DNA of 64,000 bases from Stomoxys calcitrans (taxonomy: Eukaryota > Arthropoda > Insecta > Diptera > Muscidae), in assembly GCF_963082655.1 (NCBI RefSeq), contig NC_081554.1, positions 97,326,232-97,390,231 on the forward strand, given 5' to 3'. Shown in pieces: positions 1 through 10,689 of the stretch (positions are counted from its first letter, which is position 1; each line of letters begins with the position of its first letter). The position numbers were made by a program, and so were the translations under genes. The notes beneath the pieces are model-generated. The model was not told the DNA's origin and searched no databases. It was given only the letters and a program-made list of their open reading frames with translations.

Positions 1-78
1 TCTCTCTTCCTTTTGGGTGTTACAAACAAATTCACTAAGTTATAATACTCTGTACTACAGTAGTGGTGTAGAGTAAAA
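1..78 (-). mobile_element. Family C DINE-1-like element, 5' terminus only
   Basis: The first 78 bases match the 5' end of the family C elements seen complete at 21128-22271, read on the minus strand: the GTGTTACAAACAAATTCACT block, then the inverted motif around TACTACAGTAGTGGTGTAG. The rest of the element lies left of the window. Non-coding; helentron-type mobility is inferred from family structure. Confidence 0.75.
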
Positions 79-150
79 AAAGTTTACCAAAAAATTCGTT
101 AAAGAGAGATTAGTTTGTATGAGGATTTCAACTTGCGCGCTTTAAAAACA

Positions 151-280
151 ATTTGTTATAGAGAAGTATTCGTTATAGAGAAGTTCTTTATAGAGAGGCT
201 AAAATAGATGAAAATGGCTGAAAAAAAGTTGTGTTTTTCAGTTTTTATTCGTTATAGAGAATAATTTGCTATAAGGAAGT
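151..280. repeat. Short degenerate repeat of a GTTATAGAGAA motif
   Basis: The word GTTATAGAGAA or a close variant (CTTTATAGAGAGG, GCTATAAGGAAG) recurs five times at irregular spacing of roughly 17 to 80 bases, around 154, 171, 186, 250 and 269. No coding frame crosses it. It may be a decayed minisatellite or the edge of an unrecognised repeat. Confidence 0.4.
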
Positions 281-307
281 TCGAACGTATTTAGTTTACG
301 GAATGAC

Positions 308-345
308 TAGATTAGTGTACACCCCATCCTAGGTGGTGGGTATAA
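308..345 (-). mobile_element. Remnant of a family A/B element 5' terminus
   Basis: The segment TAGTGTACACCCCATCCTAG followed by GTGGTGGGTATAAAAA is the minus-strand 5' end of a family A or B DINE-1-like element. Nothing of the core remains beside it. Confidence 0.6.
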
Positions 346-1501
346 AAAGAAGTGAATACTGGAGTAAAAACCGAAATAAATTAAAATATTTTCTTTTATT
401 TCGTATTGCATAAACAGTTTTCTTGACCATTACCTTATGTACACGTTTGTGCTGCCATAGCTTTAAAGGCATAACACAACAAAAACTTACCTTTTGGAAA
501 GCAGTCTTTGCTAGGGCCAAAAGAAAGACTCAAATTTTAATTCTGGCGATTATTTTTAATTTTATTCAATCGTTTATAATGTCTATGCTTTTAATTAAAT
601 GTCTAATGTAAATGTCTAGTATAGTAGTAAAAGTAAAACTTAATTGTAATTCCATCTTAATTACATTTACATACATTAGCCCAGAGAAAGGGGTGGTTTC
701 AATACCCTCCCTTTTCAGGAATTTTATTTTGCTACTTGCATGAATCAACCCATTATAGAAATGCACACATCAACAAAAGTGTCTTATTTTAGTACCCACA
801 AGGTAAATATTTTCCATCAATTTGACTAAACCTATATGGATTTGAACATGCTTATTTGTTGGTATTTTATAAATATTATTACGTGCAATGGCAAATGAGA
901 TGGAAACTATGCAATGAAAATATTTAGATTGCAATTAAAACCGTTTACACGAAGAGTGGTTGTACCGAATTTTCGACAACACTGGAAGTCTAAATAATCG
1001 GTGCCCAAACACCCAAACAGCCAGCCTTCGAGTCAACTAAGATTTTTTATTCGACAGACTTTTCAAAGAACGGCAGGGACAGCCGACGAAACACTGACAC
1101 TCAGAGGTTTTGTGTGTGTGTGTGAGCCTATGGAAAAATTGTTTTTTTTTATCAAAAAGCTGAGGCAGGCTGTTTGGTTTTTCTGCTGTAGAAATTTCGG
1201 GTTTTTCTCATGGAGTTTTTTTATTTCTTCGGTTTTGTTTTAGTCATATTGACTTACTCTGACCTGTAACCTATTTTTGTGTAAATATGTATATATGCAT
1301 TTAGTTTTTTGTTTATGATAAATTCATATATTACAATGTTTATCGGGGTGTATTTGAAGTTTAATTTGTGGGGAGCTATTCAAATGCTCCATTTGATTTT
1401 TTTCGATTTTTCGTTAAGCTATTCTGTTGTAAAATTTTTAAAATAAATGCCACAAATATGTGCAGTTGAATAATTTTATAATTGTATATAAATAATAACT
1501 A
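346..1501. other. No gene seen; AT-rich unassigned DNA
   Basis: Short open frames occur on both strands (for example 1001-1243) but show no recognisable motif and are low-complexity. A GT microsatellite lies near 1112-1123. I see no repeat ends or RNA gene here. Confidence 0.5.
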
Positions 1502-3030
1502 TTTTTATACCCTCCACCATAAGATGGGGGGTATACTAATTTCGTCATTCTGTTTGTAACTACTCGAAATATTCGTCTGAGACCCCATAAAGTATATATA
1601 TTCTTGATCGTCGTGAAATTTTATGTCGATCTAGCCATGTCCGTCCGTCTGTCCGTCCGTCCGTCCGTCCGTCCGTCCGTCCGTCCGTCCGTCCGTCCGT
1701 CCGTCCGTCCGTCTGTCTGTCGAAAGCACGCTAACTTCCGAAGGAGTAAAGCTAGCCGCTTGAAATTTTGCATAAATACTTCTTGTTAGTGTAGGTCGGT
1801 TGGTATTGTAAATGGGCCATATCGGTCCATGTTTTGATATAGCTGCCATATAAACCGATCTTGGGTTTTGACTTCTTGAGCCTCTAGAGTGCGCAATTCT
1901 TATCCGATTGGAATGAAATTTTGCACGACGTGTTTTGTTATGATATCCAACAACTGTGCCAAGTATGGTTCAAATCGGTTCATAACCTGAAATAGCTGCC
2001 ATATAAACCGATCTGGGGTCTTGACTTCTTGAGCCTCTAGCGTGCGCAATTCTTATCCGATCAGAATGAAATTTTGCACGACGTGTTTTGTTATGATATC
2101 CAACAACTGTGCCAAGTATGGTTAAAATCGGTCCATAACCTGATATAGCTGCCATATAAATCGATCTTGGGTCTTGACTTCTTGAGCCTCTAGAGTGCGC
2201 AATTCTTATCCGATTGGAATGAAATTTTGCACGACGTGTTTTGTTATGATACCCAACAACTGTGCCAAGTATGGTTCAAATCGGTCCATAACCTGATATA
2301 GCTGCCATATAAAGCGATCTGGGGTCTTGACTTCTTGAGCCTCTAGAGAGCACAATTCTTATCCGATTTGAATGAATTTTTGCACCAAGTATTTCGTTAT
2401 AATATCCAACAACTGTGCTAAGTATGGTTGAAATCGGTCCATAACCTGATATAGCTCTCATATAAACAGATCTGGGGATTTGACTTCTTGAGCTTCTAGA
2501 GGGCGCAATTCCTATCCGATTTGGCTGAAATTTTGCATGACGTATTTTTACTTTCAACAACTGTGTCAAATAAGGTTCAAATCGGTTCATAACCTGATAT
2601 AGCTGCCATATAAACCGATCTGGGATCTTGACTTCTTGACCCCTAGAAGTCGCAATTATTATCCGATTTGCCTGAAATTTTGTACGACGGATCCTCTCAT
2701 GACCATCAACAAACGTGTTTATGATGGTCTGAATCGGTCTATAGCCCGATACAGATCCCATATAAATCGTTCTCTCTATTTTATTTCGTGAGCCCCAATG
2801 GGCGCAATTCTTATACGAATTGGCTGAAATTTTACACAGGTCTCCAAGATATAATTTATTTGTGGTCCGAACCGGACCATATCTTGATATCGTTTTAATA
2901 GCAGAGCAACTCTTTTCTTATATCCTTTTTTGCCTATGAAGAGATGCCGGGAAAAGAAGTCGACAAATGCGATCCATGGTGGAGGGTATATAAGATTCGG
3001 CCCGGTCGAACTTAGCACGCTTTTACTTGT
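1502..3030 (+). mobile_element. Family A DINE-1-like (Helentron-associated) element, full length
   Basis: Seen: a 5' inverted motif (TATACCCTCCACCAT ... ATGGGGGGTATA), the conserved ATAAAGTATATATATTCTTG block at about 1590, a long GTCC tract (1639-1721), then about seven core units whose anchor AGCTGCCATATAAACCGATC falls at 1841, 1994, 2147, 2300, 2453, 2601 and 2753, a period of 153. The 3' end repeats the terminal motif inverted (ATGGTGGAGGGTATA), then a hairpin TTCGGCCCGGTCGAA, then CTTAGCACGCTTTTACTTG. This order (sub-terminal inverted repeats, microsatellite, ~150-bp units, 3' hairpin, CTTG end beside T) is that described for Drosophila DINE-1. No protein is encoded; movement would need an autonomous Helentron in trans. 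Confidence 0.85.
1639..1721 (+). repeat. GTCC/GTCT tetranucleotide microsatellite
   Basis: About twenty copies of GTCC with GTCT variants at the ends. It is the longest example of the microsatellite found at the same place in nearly every A and B element here, so it is an intrinsic part of the element. It creates chance frames reading SVRPSVRP on one strand and TDGRTDGR on the other. Confidence 0.95.
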
Positions 3031-3537
3031 TTTTACTATAACTAGTATGTGGTGTGTGTATAATTTTATATAACTGTGTGTGTGTGTGAGACTTGCACAC
3101 ATATAAATGTGTACATTCGTGTATATTTATATATCACTGGTGCAATTTTCTAAAAAATAAATTAAATCATATTTACACTTAATTAAAGGAGAAAATTCCA
3201 TAGGGAGGAGAGGAAAATAAATCACAAACATACAAATATGAAATGAGAGGATTCCATAAATATGAATTTTACACTACTGGCTTTTTTTGTAATTGACAAT
3301 GCACATTGGATTTTTGCTCTTCATTATTTAAGTGCATCGAGAAAAAGTCAAAGAATGTAACACGAAAATGCTGTGGAATTTCAATTAAAACTGAGAATAT
3401 GTAAAAACAGTTGGAGATTAGCCTATGTCATATATGCCGCACGGAATGCCACAAACAAAAACCATCAGTCAAAAGTCTTCAATCTCTATATATACTCACT
3501 CTTACTCGATGACTTGTGGGTATATACACTGTGTTAC
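3031..3537. other. No gene seen; contains a short TG microsatellite
   Basis: AT-rich DNA with a GTGTGTGT run near 3076-3088. No coding signature, repeat end or RNA gene is recognised. Confidence 0.5.
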
Positions 3538-4157
3538 TTTTATACCCTACACCACTACTGTAGTACAGGGTATTATAACTTAGTGAATTAGTTTGTAACA
3601 CCCAAAAGGAAGAGAGATAGACCCATTGATAAGTATACCTATCGACTTAGAATCGCTTTCTGATTCGATTTAGCTGTGTCCGTCTGTCTGTCTGTCTGTC
3701 CATGTTAATTTGTGTACAAACACAGATCGCAATTTTCATCCGATCGTCTTAAAATTTGGTAAAGGCATGTTTTTCGGGCTAGAGACAAAGCCAATTGAAA
3801 TTGGAAAAAATCGGTTCAGATTTGGATATAGCTCCCATATATATGTTCCTCCGATTTACAGTAATACTGCAATTTGTTTACTGATTCTCTTGAAATTTGG
3901 TAGGAAGGATTTTCTAATGACCCTCTATTTTACTGGTGAATTTTATAGAAATCGGTTAAGATTTGGATATAGCTCCCATATATATGTTCGTCCGATTTGC
4001 ATGAAATACAGCTATAAAATGGTCATTAGTTAATCGATTCTCTCGAAATTTTGCAGAAAGGATTTTCATATGACTCTCGATATTACTGGTGAATTGCATA
4101 GAAATTTGTTCAGATTTAGGTATAGCTCACATAAATATATATCGCCCGATTTTCACT
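3538..4157 (+). mobile_element. Family C DINE-1-like element, 3' truncated
   Basis: Begins with the family C 5' motif TACACCACTACTGTAGTACAGGGTA, the AACACCCAAAAGGAAGAG block, and a GTCTGTCTGTCTGTCTGTCC tract at about 3678-3700. Core segments with the anchor GATTTGGATATAGCTCCCATATATATG follow at about 3823 and 3963. The match stops near 4157 without the terminal hairpin, so the 3' end is lost. Confidence 0.75.
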
Positions 4158-4300
4158 CCCTGCTGTCTCTGTATGCCCCGTACTGCCAAGCAGAAAGAGT
4201 TCCACTCTAGGCCCGCATTTCTTTTAGAGATTATTTGAATTACTGGATGTGAACATTTGTTGATTGGGCGTTTTAATGCGATCTTAATTGTTCAACAGAG

Positions 4301-4895
4301 GCCACCGTGGCGCAGAGGTTAGCATGTCCGTTTATGACGCTGAACGCCCGGGTTCAAATCCCTGAGTGAACATAGGAACATTTTTAGCGATGGTTATCCC
4401 CTAACTAAAGCTGGCTACGTTTGTGAGTTATCCGGTTCAAATTCAGATGTGTGCTTTACAACCTTCTCTAGTTGGAATGGTATGTAAAGCACCATGATCC
4501 CTTTGACATCGTCCGCTGATGATTCTTCTTGGTCGAAAATGAAATCACGATACGGATAGCCTGTCAAATGCTTCTAGCAAAAACACACTTTTGCTGACTT
4601 TAAGATGTTTTTTGCCAAGCTATTTTTTGAATAGAAAACTTTAAACAATGGTCTACAGGCGGATAAAATCCTGCAATGGAATCTCAATACGATTTGAGGA
4701 CAAAAAAAGAAAAAAAGCGTAAACAGGTATCCTGCCATGTCAACTTCTCTAACAAGTAGTGACGCTGTGCCGTTCGGAATCGGCATAAAAAAAGAGGCCT
4801 CTTATCACTGAGCATCTTTGATCGGACGGCACTCATTGATATGAGAAAAGTATGCCCTGTTCCTTAGCGGAGTGTTCATGGAAAATTTAGTAGTA
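4301..4895 (+). mobile_element. tRNA-headed SINE, diverged copy with an unusual middle
   Basis: The head has RNA polymerase III-like internal promoter elements: box A TGGCGCAGAGG at 4308-4318 and box B GGTTCAAATCC at 4351-4361, 33 bases apart. The tail from about 4750 (GCCGTTCGGAATCGGCATAAAA ... CACTCATTGATATGAGA ... TTCCTTAGCGGAGTGTTCATG) is shared with the copies at 26557, 28260 and 63839. Between about 4440 and 4745 the sequence is not shared with those copies, so an insertion or another SINE subfamily is present. It is not a functional tRNA gene: the acceptor stem does not close after the TPsiC-like region. Confidence 0.7.
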
Positions 4896-4942
4896 ATTGC
4901 AAAGCGATGTAAATCTGATTTCAGACTGCCATTTACAAATCA

Positions 4943-5722
4943 CTTTCTTTCTGGACAAACAAAGAAAATTGAATAAGAACTGTTATGCTATTGGAGCTAT
5001 ATCAAGTTATAGTCCGATTCGGACCATAAATAAATGCTGAACATTGTAGAAGTCATTGTGTAATATTTCAGTCCACTCGGATAAGAATTGCGCCTTGTAG
5101 GGGCTCAAGAAGCAAAATCAGGAGATCGGTTTATATGGGAGCTGTATCAAACTATTGATCGATTCAAACCATATTAGACACGCCTGTTGAAGGCCATGAG
5201 TGTAGCCATCGTACAAAATTTCTGCTGAATCGGATGAGAATTGCGCCCTCTAGAGGCTCAAGAAGGCAAGAGCACAGACCGGTTTATGTGGCAGCTATAT
5301 CAGTTATGAACCGATTTGAGCCATACTTAGCACAGTTATTGGAAGTCATAACAAAACACAACATGCAAAATTTCAGTCAAATCAGATGAGAATTGCGCCC
5401 TCTGGAGGCTCAGAAAATCAAGACCCAAGATCGGTTTATATGGCAGCTATATCAAAACTTGGACCGATTTGGCCTATATACAATCCCATCTGACCTACAC
5501 TAACTAAAAGTATTTGAGCAAAATTTCAAGCGCCTAGCTTTTTTCCTTCGAAAGTTTGCGTGCTTTCGACATACGGACGGGCGAACATGGCTAGATCGAC
5601 TTAAAATGACATGACGATCAAGAATATGTATACTTTATGGGGTCTCAGACGAATATTTCGAGTAGTTACAAACAGAATGACGAAATTAGTATACCCCCCA
5701 TCTTATGGTGGAGGGTATAAAA
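4943..5722 (-). mobile_element. Family A DINE-1-like element, 3' truncated
   Basis: Minus-strand family A copy. The 5' end at the right (GGTGGAGGGTATAAAAA with the matching CCCCATCTTATGG arm) is intact; core units with TCGGTTTATATGGCAGCTATATC lie at about 5279 and 5431. The left end begins in the CTTTCTGGACAAACAAAGAA block and lacks the hairpin terminus. Confidence 0.8.
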
Positions 5723-5794
5723 ATGCAAGGGTTGGGTTGGTAAGGTAATGTTGTCAGAATGAATGAAGAAGCTTCAGCGAAGAAGTCTTTTTAC

Positions 5795-5940
5795 TGTACT
5801 GTAATATAAGTAAACCTGAACGACCAAAACTCCGATGCAAAGATACTTTGGTGAAAGACATCTTCAAGTTGGGTGTGCAGAGATTGGAGAACGAGCGCAG
5901 AAGATCGGAGCGCTTGGAAGTCTATTCTAAGTTCGAATAA
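5795..5940 (+). pseudogene. Remnant of a non-LTR retrotransposon ORF C-terminus
   Basis: One frame translates to a basic stretch starting PKLRCKDTLVKDIFKLGV and continuing ENERRRSERLE, ended by stop codons at about 5939. This resembles the GRPK.RWKD...DL..LG...WE...DR..WR segment common at the C-terminus of RTE/Jockey-type reverse transcriptase proteins. Only about 40 residues survive, with no reverse transcriptase motif nearby. The assignment is by pattern and is not firm. Confidence 0.45.
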
Positions 5941-5949
5941 TAGAATAAA

Positions 5950-6240
5950 TGTTCCATCATGTTCCAATTAAAGTAAAGCAAATTACTTATTGGATGAGGA
6001 TCCTATATAGGAGGATAGGTCTATTTATGCGGTCCGATCTGGACCGTAATAGGCAATGATCTTAAGAGATCTTATATAACTCATTGTTCCAAATTTCAGT
6101 GAAATATTTTTGCGGACCTTATGAGATTAAGACCCTAAGTTTTCTAGTTTTCGATAATCGTTTTCAAACTTGGTTCGTGTGTAATTTGGTGCGCAGTCGA
6201 TTTCAATAACTTCAGTGGTGGAGGATACACAATAGGGTTG
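5950..6240 (-). mobile_element. Degenerate family B-like DINE remnant
   Basis: Contains family B phrases in minus orientation (GGTCTATTTATGCGGTCCGA, CAACTCATTGTTCCAAATTTCAG-like) and ends with a decayed terminus GTGGTGGAGGATACACAA at about 6215-6232. No hairpin end is visible. Confidence 0.4.
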
Positions 6241-7947
6241 TTTTATTTAACCGATAAGCGGTTTGTCTTATCCCCGCCTATTCTCGCAGTTTATAAATGG
6301 CATTGTTGGTAAGCGTGTAAAATAGAAAACATATGGTATCATTATTCAATAAGAAATACAACTACTCAAAGAGGAAGAATGCAACATATTTATTCAATGA
6401 TTAAACGTTCTGGAATGCAAAAAATGTGTACAATTTTAATAAAATCACATTTATGAACTCAGGGAAGTATATATTTAAAATTAAAATGACTTGTTCTTCA
6501 TTTGAGTGATATTCATTCACATGGTCAATCAGCCCAGTCAATCTCTTCTCATTGAGAGAATCATGAAAAATAGAAAAAAATAGTTTTATTTATTGATTTT
6601 TTTAAAGTTGGTCTTATAATTTTGCACTTCATTCATAATTTTAAACATTTTAAAAGATTTTCATGTTAAATTGCCAGCAAAACTATATAAGAAATGTTCA
6701 TAGTCGGACAATTATTTAGCTTTGGGCTCATGCAATTTCCTTAGAGACCATCAATAGTTTTTTATGAACGAAAATGCCTTTGTCCTTTCACCATTGGAAG
6801 CCAAACATTGTTTGTTATTTATTTTCTTCTGCTCCATTAGATTGTTCGCCTTCATGTCGTAGCTCTTATTCCTATTCATAATTCTAATGCATATATGTTT
6901 AAGACTAGGGAAATTAGATTACTTAATAATATTTTCAGTAAGCAGCTTTTATATATCGTCAATACAGTTGTTGATGTGAATCCTTTGCAAATGCAATTGC
7001 ATATCTATGATTTTCGTTTAGTTTTTGTTGGTCTTGATTTCTATGGCTTTGCTTGTATTTGTTTTTTGGTCTTTTTGAGGGTGTTATGTCTGGGTAGAGT
7101 TTTGTTTACTGTATTGTATATTTATGTAATCGTATTAGTTCATTAAATAAATGCAGAAATCCTTTTTATACAAAAACATCCATTTGACTGTTTGATGCCA
7201 AATAACTTGGGGATTTTATGCGACGTTTGTTGTTTTATTTTTTTTATTCTGTTTAATTTTTATTTACTTATGAGTTTTTCTTGGTTTAGTACAATTTATT
7301 TCATTTTTTTTTCTTGGTTTTGTTTTATTTCTTCTGCAGATTTTATAGAAATTGCTATCTGCATTTGGATAAATAAATAAATATGACATCAAGTGCAGTT
7401 TGTTATTTCTGTAGCAAATCTTAATTTTTGTTTGTTTTAAGGTTAGTTTTGTTTTCCTATAGGATTTCTTCTATTTAGGTTTTCCATTCTTCAAAGGTTA
7501 ATGCCAAATTCTATTTGAATGGATTATATTGTACAAAAAAAGAAAGAAAAAAAAAAAAACAAAAAATCTGTTGACAATTCATTCTGTGTCAAAAGGAAAT
7601 CCATTTCACCAACACACAATATAAATTGCAATAATTGAGATTTGAATCGGCCTCGGCCACAATATGACTATTTGAAATACTAATTGAAAATATAAAGAGA
7701 TAAACTACATAAATCATTGCTGGAATGCCTGGTCAAAGAACATTTGTATGAACGTACATAAATATGCGATTGTTTTTATGTTTTGTAATTCGAAAACGCA
7801 TTTATGCTTAAATTTATTCTTAATATGTACACATGAATGCATTTGTAAGTACCTAAGTATTTAATATTAAATGGATTGATTATTATGAGCATACTGTGAG
7901 TAATTAACTGTTTCTACACCATAAATGCACCTTTTTTGGGGCTAATT
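6241..7947. other. No gene seen; long AT-rich unassigned stretch
   Basis: Two open frames on the plus strand (6895-7146 and 7192-7380) are very rich in Phe, Leu, Ile and Tyr because of T-rich sequence, and show no motif or conserved start context; I do not call them genes. A poly-A run sits near 7539-7559. No terminal repeats recognised. Confidence 0.5.
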
Positions 7948-9040
7948 TTCGACAACTTCGGACAATAAAGCGCCTTTTGTGGGCCCAAAACATTAAATCG
8001 AGAGATCGGTCGATCCTATCCTATATCCAAATCTAGACCGATCTGAACCAAATTGAAAAAGAATGTCGAAGGTCCTAATACAACTCATTGTCCCAAATTT
8101 CGGCTATATCGGACAATAAATGCGCCTTATATGGACCCAAAATCATAAATCGAGCGATCGGTCTATATGGCAGCTTTATCCAAATCTGGACCGATCTGTG
8201 CCACATTGCAGAAGTATGTCGAGGGGCTTAACCTAACTCACTGCCCCAAATTTCGGCTACATTGGACAATAAATGCGCCTTTTATGGGCCCAAAACCTTA
8301 AATCAAGGGATCGGTCTATATGGCAGTTATATCCAAATCTGATCTGATCAGGGCCAAATTAACGAAGAATTTTGAAGGGCCTAACACAACTCACTGTCCC
8401 AAATTTCAGCAAAATCGGATAATAAATGTGGCTTTTATGGGCCTATGACACAAAATCGAAGTCTATATGGCAGCTATAACCAAATCTGGACCGATCCGAG
8501 CCAAATTAACGAAGGATTTCGAAGGGCCTAACACAACTCACTGTCCCAAATTTCAGCAAAATCGGATAATAAATGTGGCTTTTATGGGCCTAAGACTCTA
8601 AATCGGAAGATCGGTCTATATGGCAGCTATATTCAAATCTGGACTTATGATAACCAAATTGAGAGAGGATGTACAAGGGTCTAACACAACTCACTGTCCC
8701 AAATTTCAACAAAATCGGATAATAAATGTGGTTTTAAGGGCATAAGACCCTAAATCGGCAGATCGGTCTATATGGGGGCTATATCAAGATATAGTCCGAT
8801 ATAGTCCATCTTCGAACTTAACCTGGACCAAAAAAGAAGCTTTGTGAAATTTCAACTCAATATCTCTATTTTTAAAGACTGTAGCGTGATTTCAACAGAC
8901 GGACGGACATGGCTAGATCGTCTTAGATTTTTACGCTGATCAAGAATATATATACTTTATAGGGTCGGAAATGGATATTTCGATATATGACAAACGGAAT
9001 GACTAAATGAATATACCCCTATGGTGGTGGGTATACAAAA
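7948..9040 (-). mobile_element. Family B DINE-1-like element, 3' truncated
   Basis: Minus-strand family B core with anchors GTCTATATGGCAGC at 8161, 8314, 8461, 8614 and 8766, a period of 147 to 153. To the right come the TGATTTCAACAGACGGACGGACATGG microsatellite remnant, the AAGAATATATATACTTTATAGGG block, and the 5' terminus GGTGGTGGGTATA at 9023. The 3' hairpin end on the left is missing. Confidence 0.8.
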
Positions 9041-9106
9041 ACCATTATTATTTGTATCACCACAAAACATAGAATCAAGTTGATGGCAGTAATTTTAAGA
9101 AATAAT

Positions 9107-10041
9107 AAGTAAAAGCATGCTAAGTTCAGGCCGCATCTTATATACCCTCCACCAAGGATCGCATTTGTCGAGTTCTATGCGCGGTATCTCTTTTTTGGCA
9201 AAAAAAGAATATTGAATAAGAACTGTTATGCTATTGGAGCTATATCAAGTTATCAAGTAAGTCATTGTGTAATATTTCAATTCTTTCGGATAAGAATTGC
9301 GCCTTGTAGGGGCTCAAGAAGCAAAACCGGGAGATAGGTTTATATGGGAGCTGCATCAAGCTATTGATCAATTTAGACCATATAAAACACGTAGAAGGTC
9401 ACGAGAGAAGCCGTTGTACAAAATTTCTTCCAAATCGGATGACAATTGCGCCCTCCAGAGACTCAAGAAGTCAAGATCCCAGTTCGGATTATATGGCAGC
9501 TATATCAGGTTATGTTCCGATTTGCGCCATACTTAGCACAGTTGTTGGAAGTCGTAACAAAACACCTCATGCGAAATTTCAGCCAAATCGGACGAGAATT
9601 GCGCCTTTTAGAGGCAAGTAGTCAAGACCCAAGATCGGTTTATATGACAGCTATACCAGATTATGAACCGATTTGAATCATACTTAGCACAGTTATTGAA
9701 AAAGATACCAAAACACTACGTGCCCTCTAGAGACTCAAAAAGTCAAGACCCAAGATCGGTTTATATGACAGCTTTATCAAAACATGGACCGATTTGGCCC
9801 ATTTGCAATCCCATGACCTACACTAATTAAAAGTATTTGTGCAAAATTGCAAGCGGCTGACTTTACTCCTTCGAAAGTTAGCGTGCTTTCGACAGACAGA
9901 CGGCAGACATGGCTAGATCGACTTAAAATAACATGACGATCAAGAATATATATACTTTATAGGGTCGCAGATGCATATCTCGAAGTGGTACAAACAGAAT
10001 GACGAAATTAGTATACCCCCATCCTATGGTAGAGGGTATAA
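9107..10041 (-). mobile_element. Family A DINE-1-like element, full length
   Basis: Left end is the 3' terminus in reverse (AAGTAAAAGCATGCTAAGTTC, then TCTTATATACCCTCCACCA) with a decayed hairpin (CAGGCCGCA in place of CGGCCGGGCCGAA). The core units carry GCGCCCTCCAGAGACTCAAG and relatives. The right end has the conserved TATATATACTTTATAGGG block and the 5' terminus ATGGTAGAGGGTATAAA. Confidence 0.8.
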
Positions 10042-10480
10042 AGAAAGAAATAATATGTGATGAAGAGGATATTGAAAAATGTTGCGTTTTTGGCTACAAA
10101 TTTATTATAAAATCGCAACATTTAGTGTAGTTTTGGAGTACATCCAGATCCCAAAGATTATATTTCTTTTACATCTTTGGAAGCAAAAATTTACCTGGGA
10201 CTATTAAGAGGCCGATTAGATCTTCCAAAATCCTTCAGAATGTGCTTGCCTTTGCGGGTATCTCAGTTTTAAAGTAAGATGTGGGCTGTTCAATTACTTT
10301 GTTAAAAATTTCGGCGAATTTGCTTTAGGACTGGTTTCTCGTAAGCAATCAGCAGTAAGAGTGTTCGCGTAATCAAAAATGTGTAAAAATTTGCAAAAAT
10401 GTTTACTGAAAGTCGTTCCTTTATCAGAAAGAGAGAGCATTAGAACGAGAAACATTTCGAGAGTCTTGTAAATGATAGGC
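10042..10480. other. No gene seen; unassigned
   Basis: AT-rich single-copy-looking DNA between a family A element and a non-LTR remnant. It may include the decayed upstream part of that non-LTR element, but no frame with reverse transcriptase motifs can be read. Confidence 0.4.
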
Positions 10481-10689
10481 TTACACTTAAAAATGCTATA
10501 TTGTTAATCCATTAGATGCTACCCCTATCGAATGTTAGTAGGATAAGACTCCGAAATATTGCACTGCAAGTCTTAAGAGTATATAAATCCTTGATTGTCC
10601 CAACATTCGATCTAGATATGTATCTCTAGGTCTATTCTAAGACGGAAGTTTTTCGTTTCAACGGAAGATACGTGTTACCTACAGTGGCA

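Noticed and set aside
1604..1849. Frames reading SVRPSVRP / TDGRTDGR on opposite strands
   Set aside because: They are translations of the GTCC microsatellite inside a DINE-1-like element and recur wherever that tract occurs.
1841..2760. CRISPR array
   Set aside because: Units are about 153 bp, imperfect throughout, have no short constant repeat with unique spacers, and the DNA is eukaryotic.
2276..2761. 161-residue minus-strand frame with repeated MAAISGYGPI-like segments
   Set aside because: The repeats in the protein mirror the 153-bp core units; stop codons happen to be absent because the unit length is a multiple of three. Similar frames appear in other A copies without conserved ends.
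4301..4373. tRNA gene
   Set aside because: Boxes A and B are present, but the acceptor and TPsiC arms do not close and the downstream sequence continues as a SINE body.
6895..7380. Two hydrophobic plus-strand frames that look like membrane proteins
   Set aside because: The hydrophobicity comes from T-rich sequence; there is no start context, no motif and no matching exon structure.
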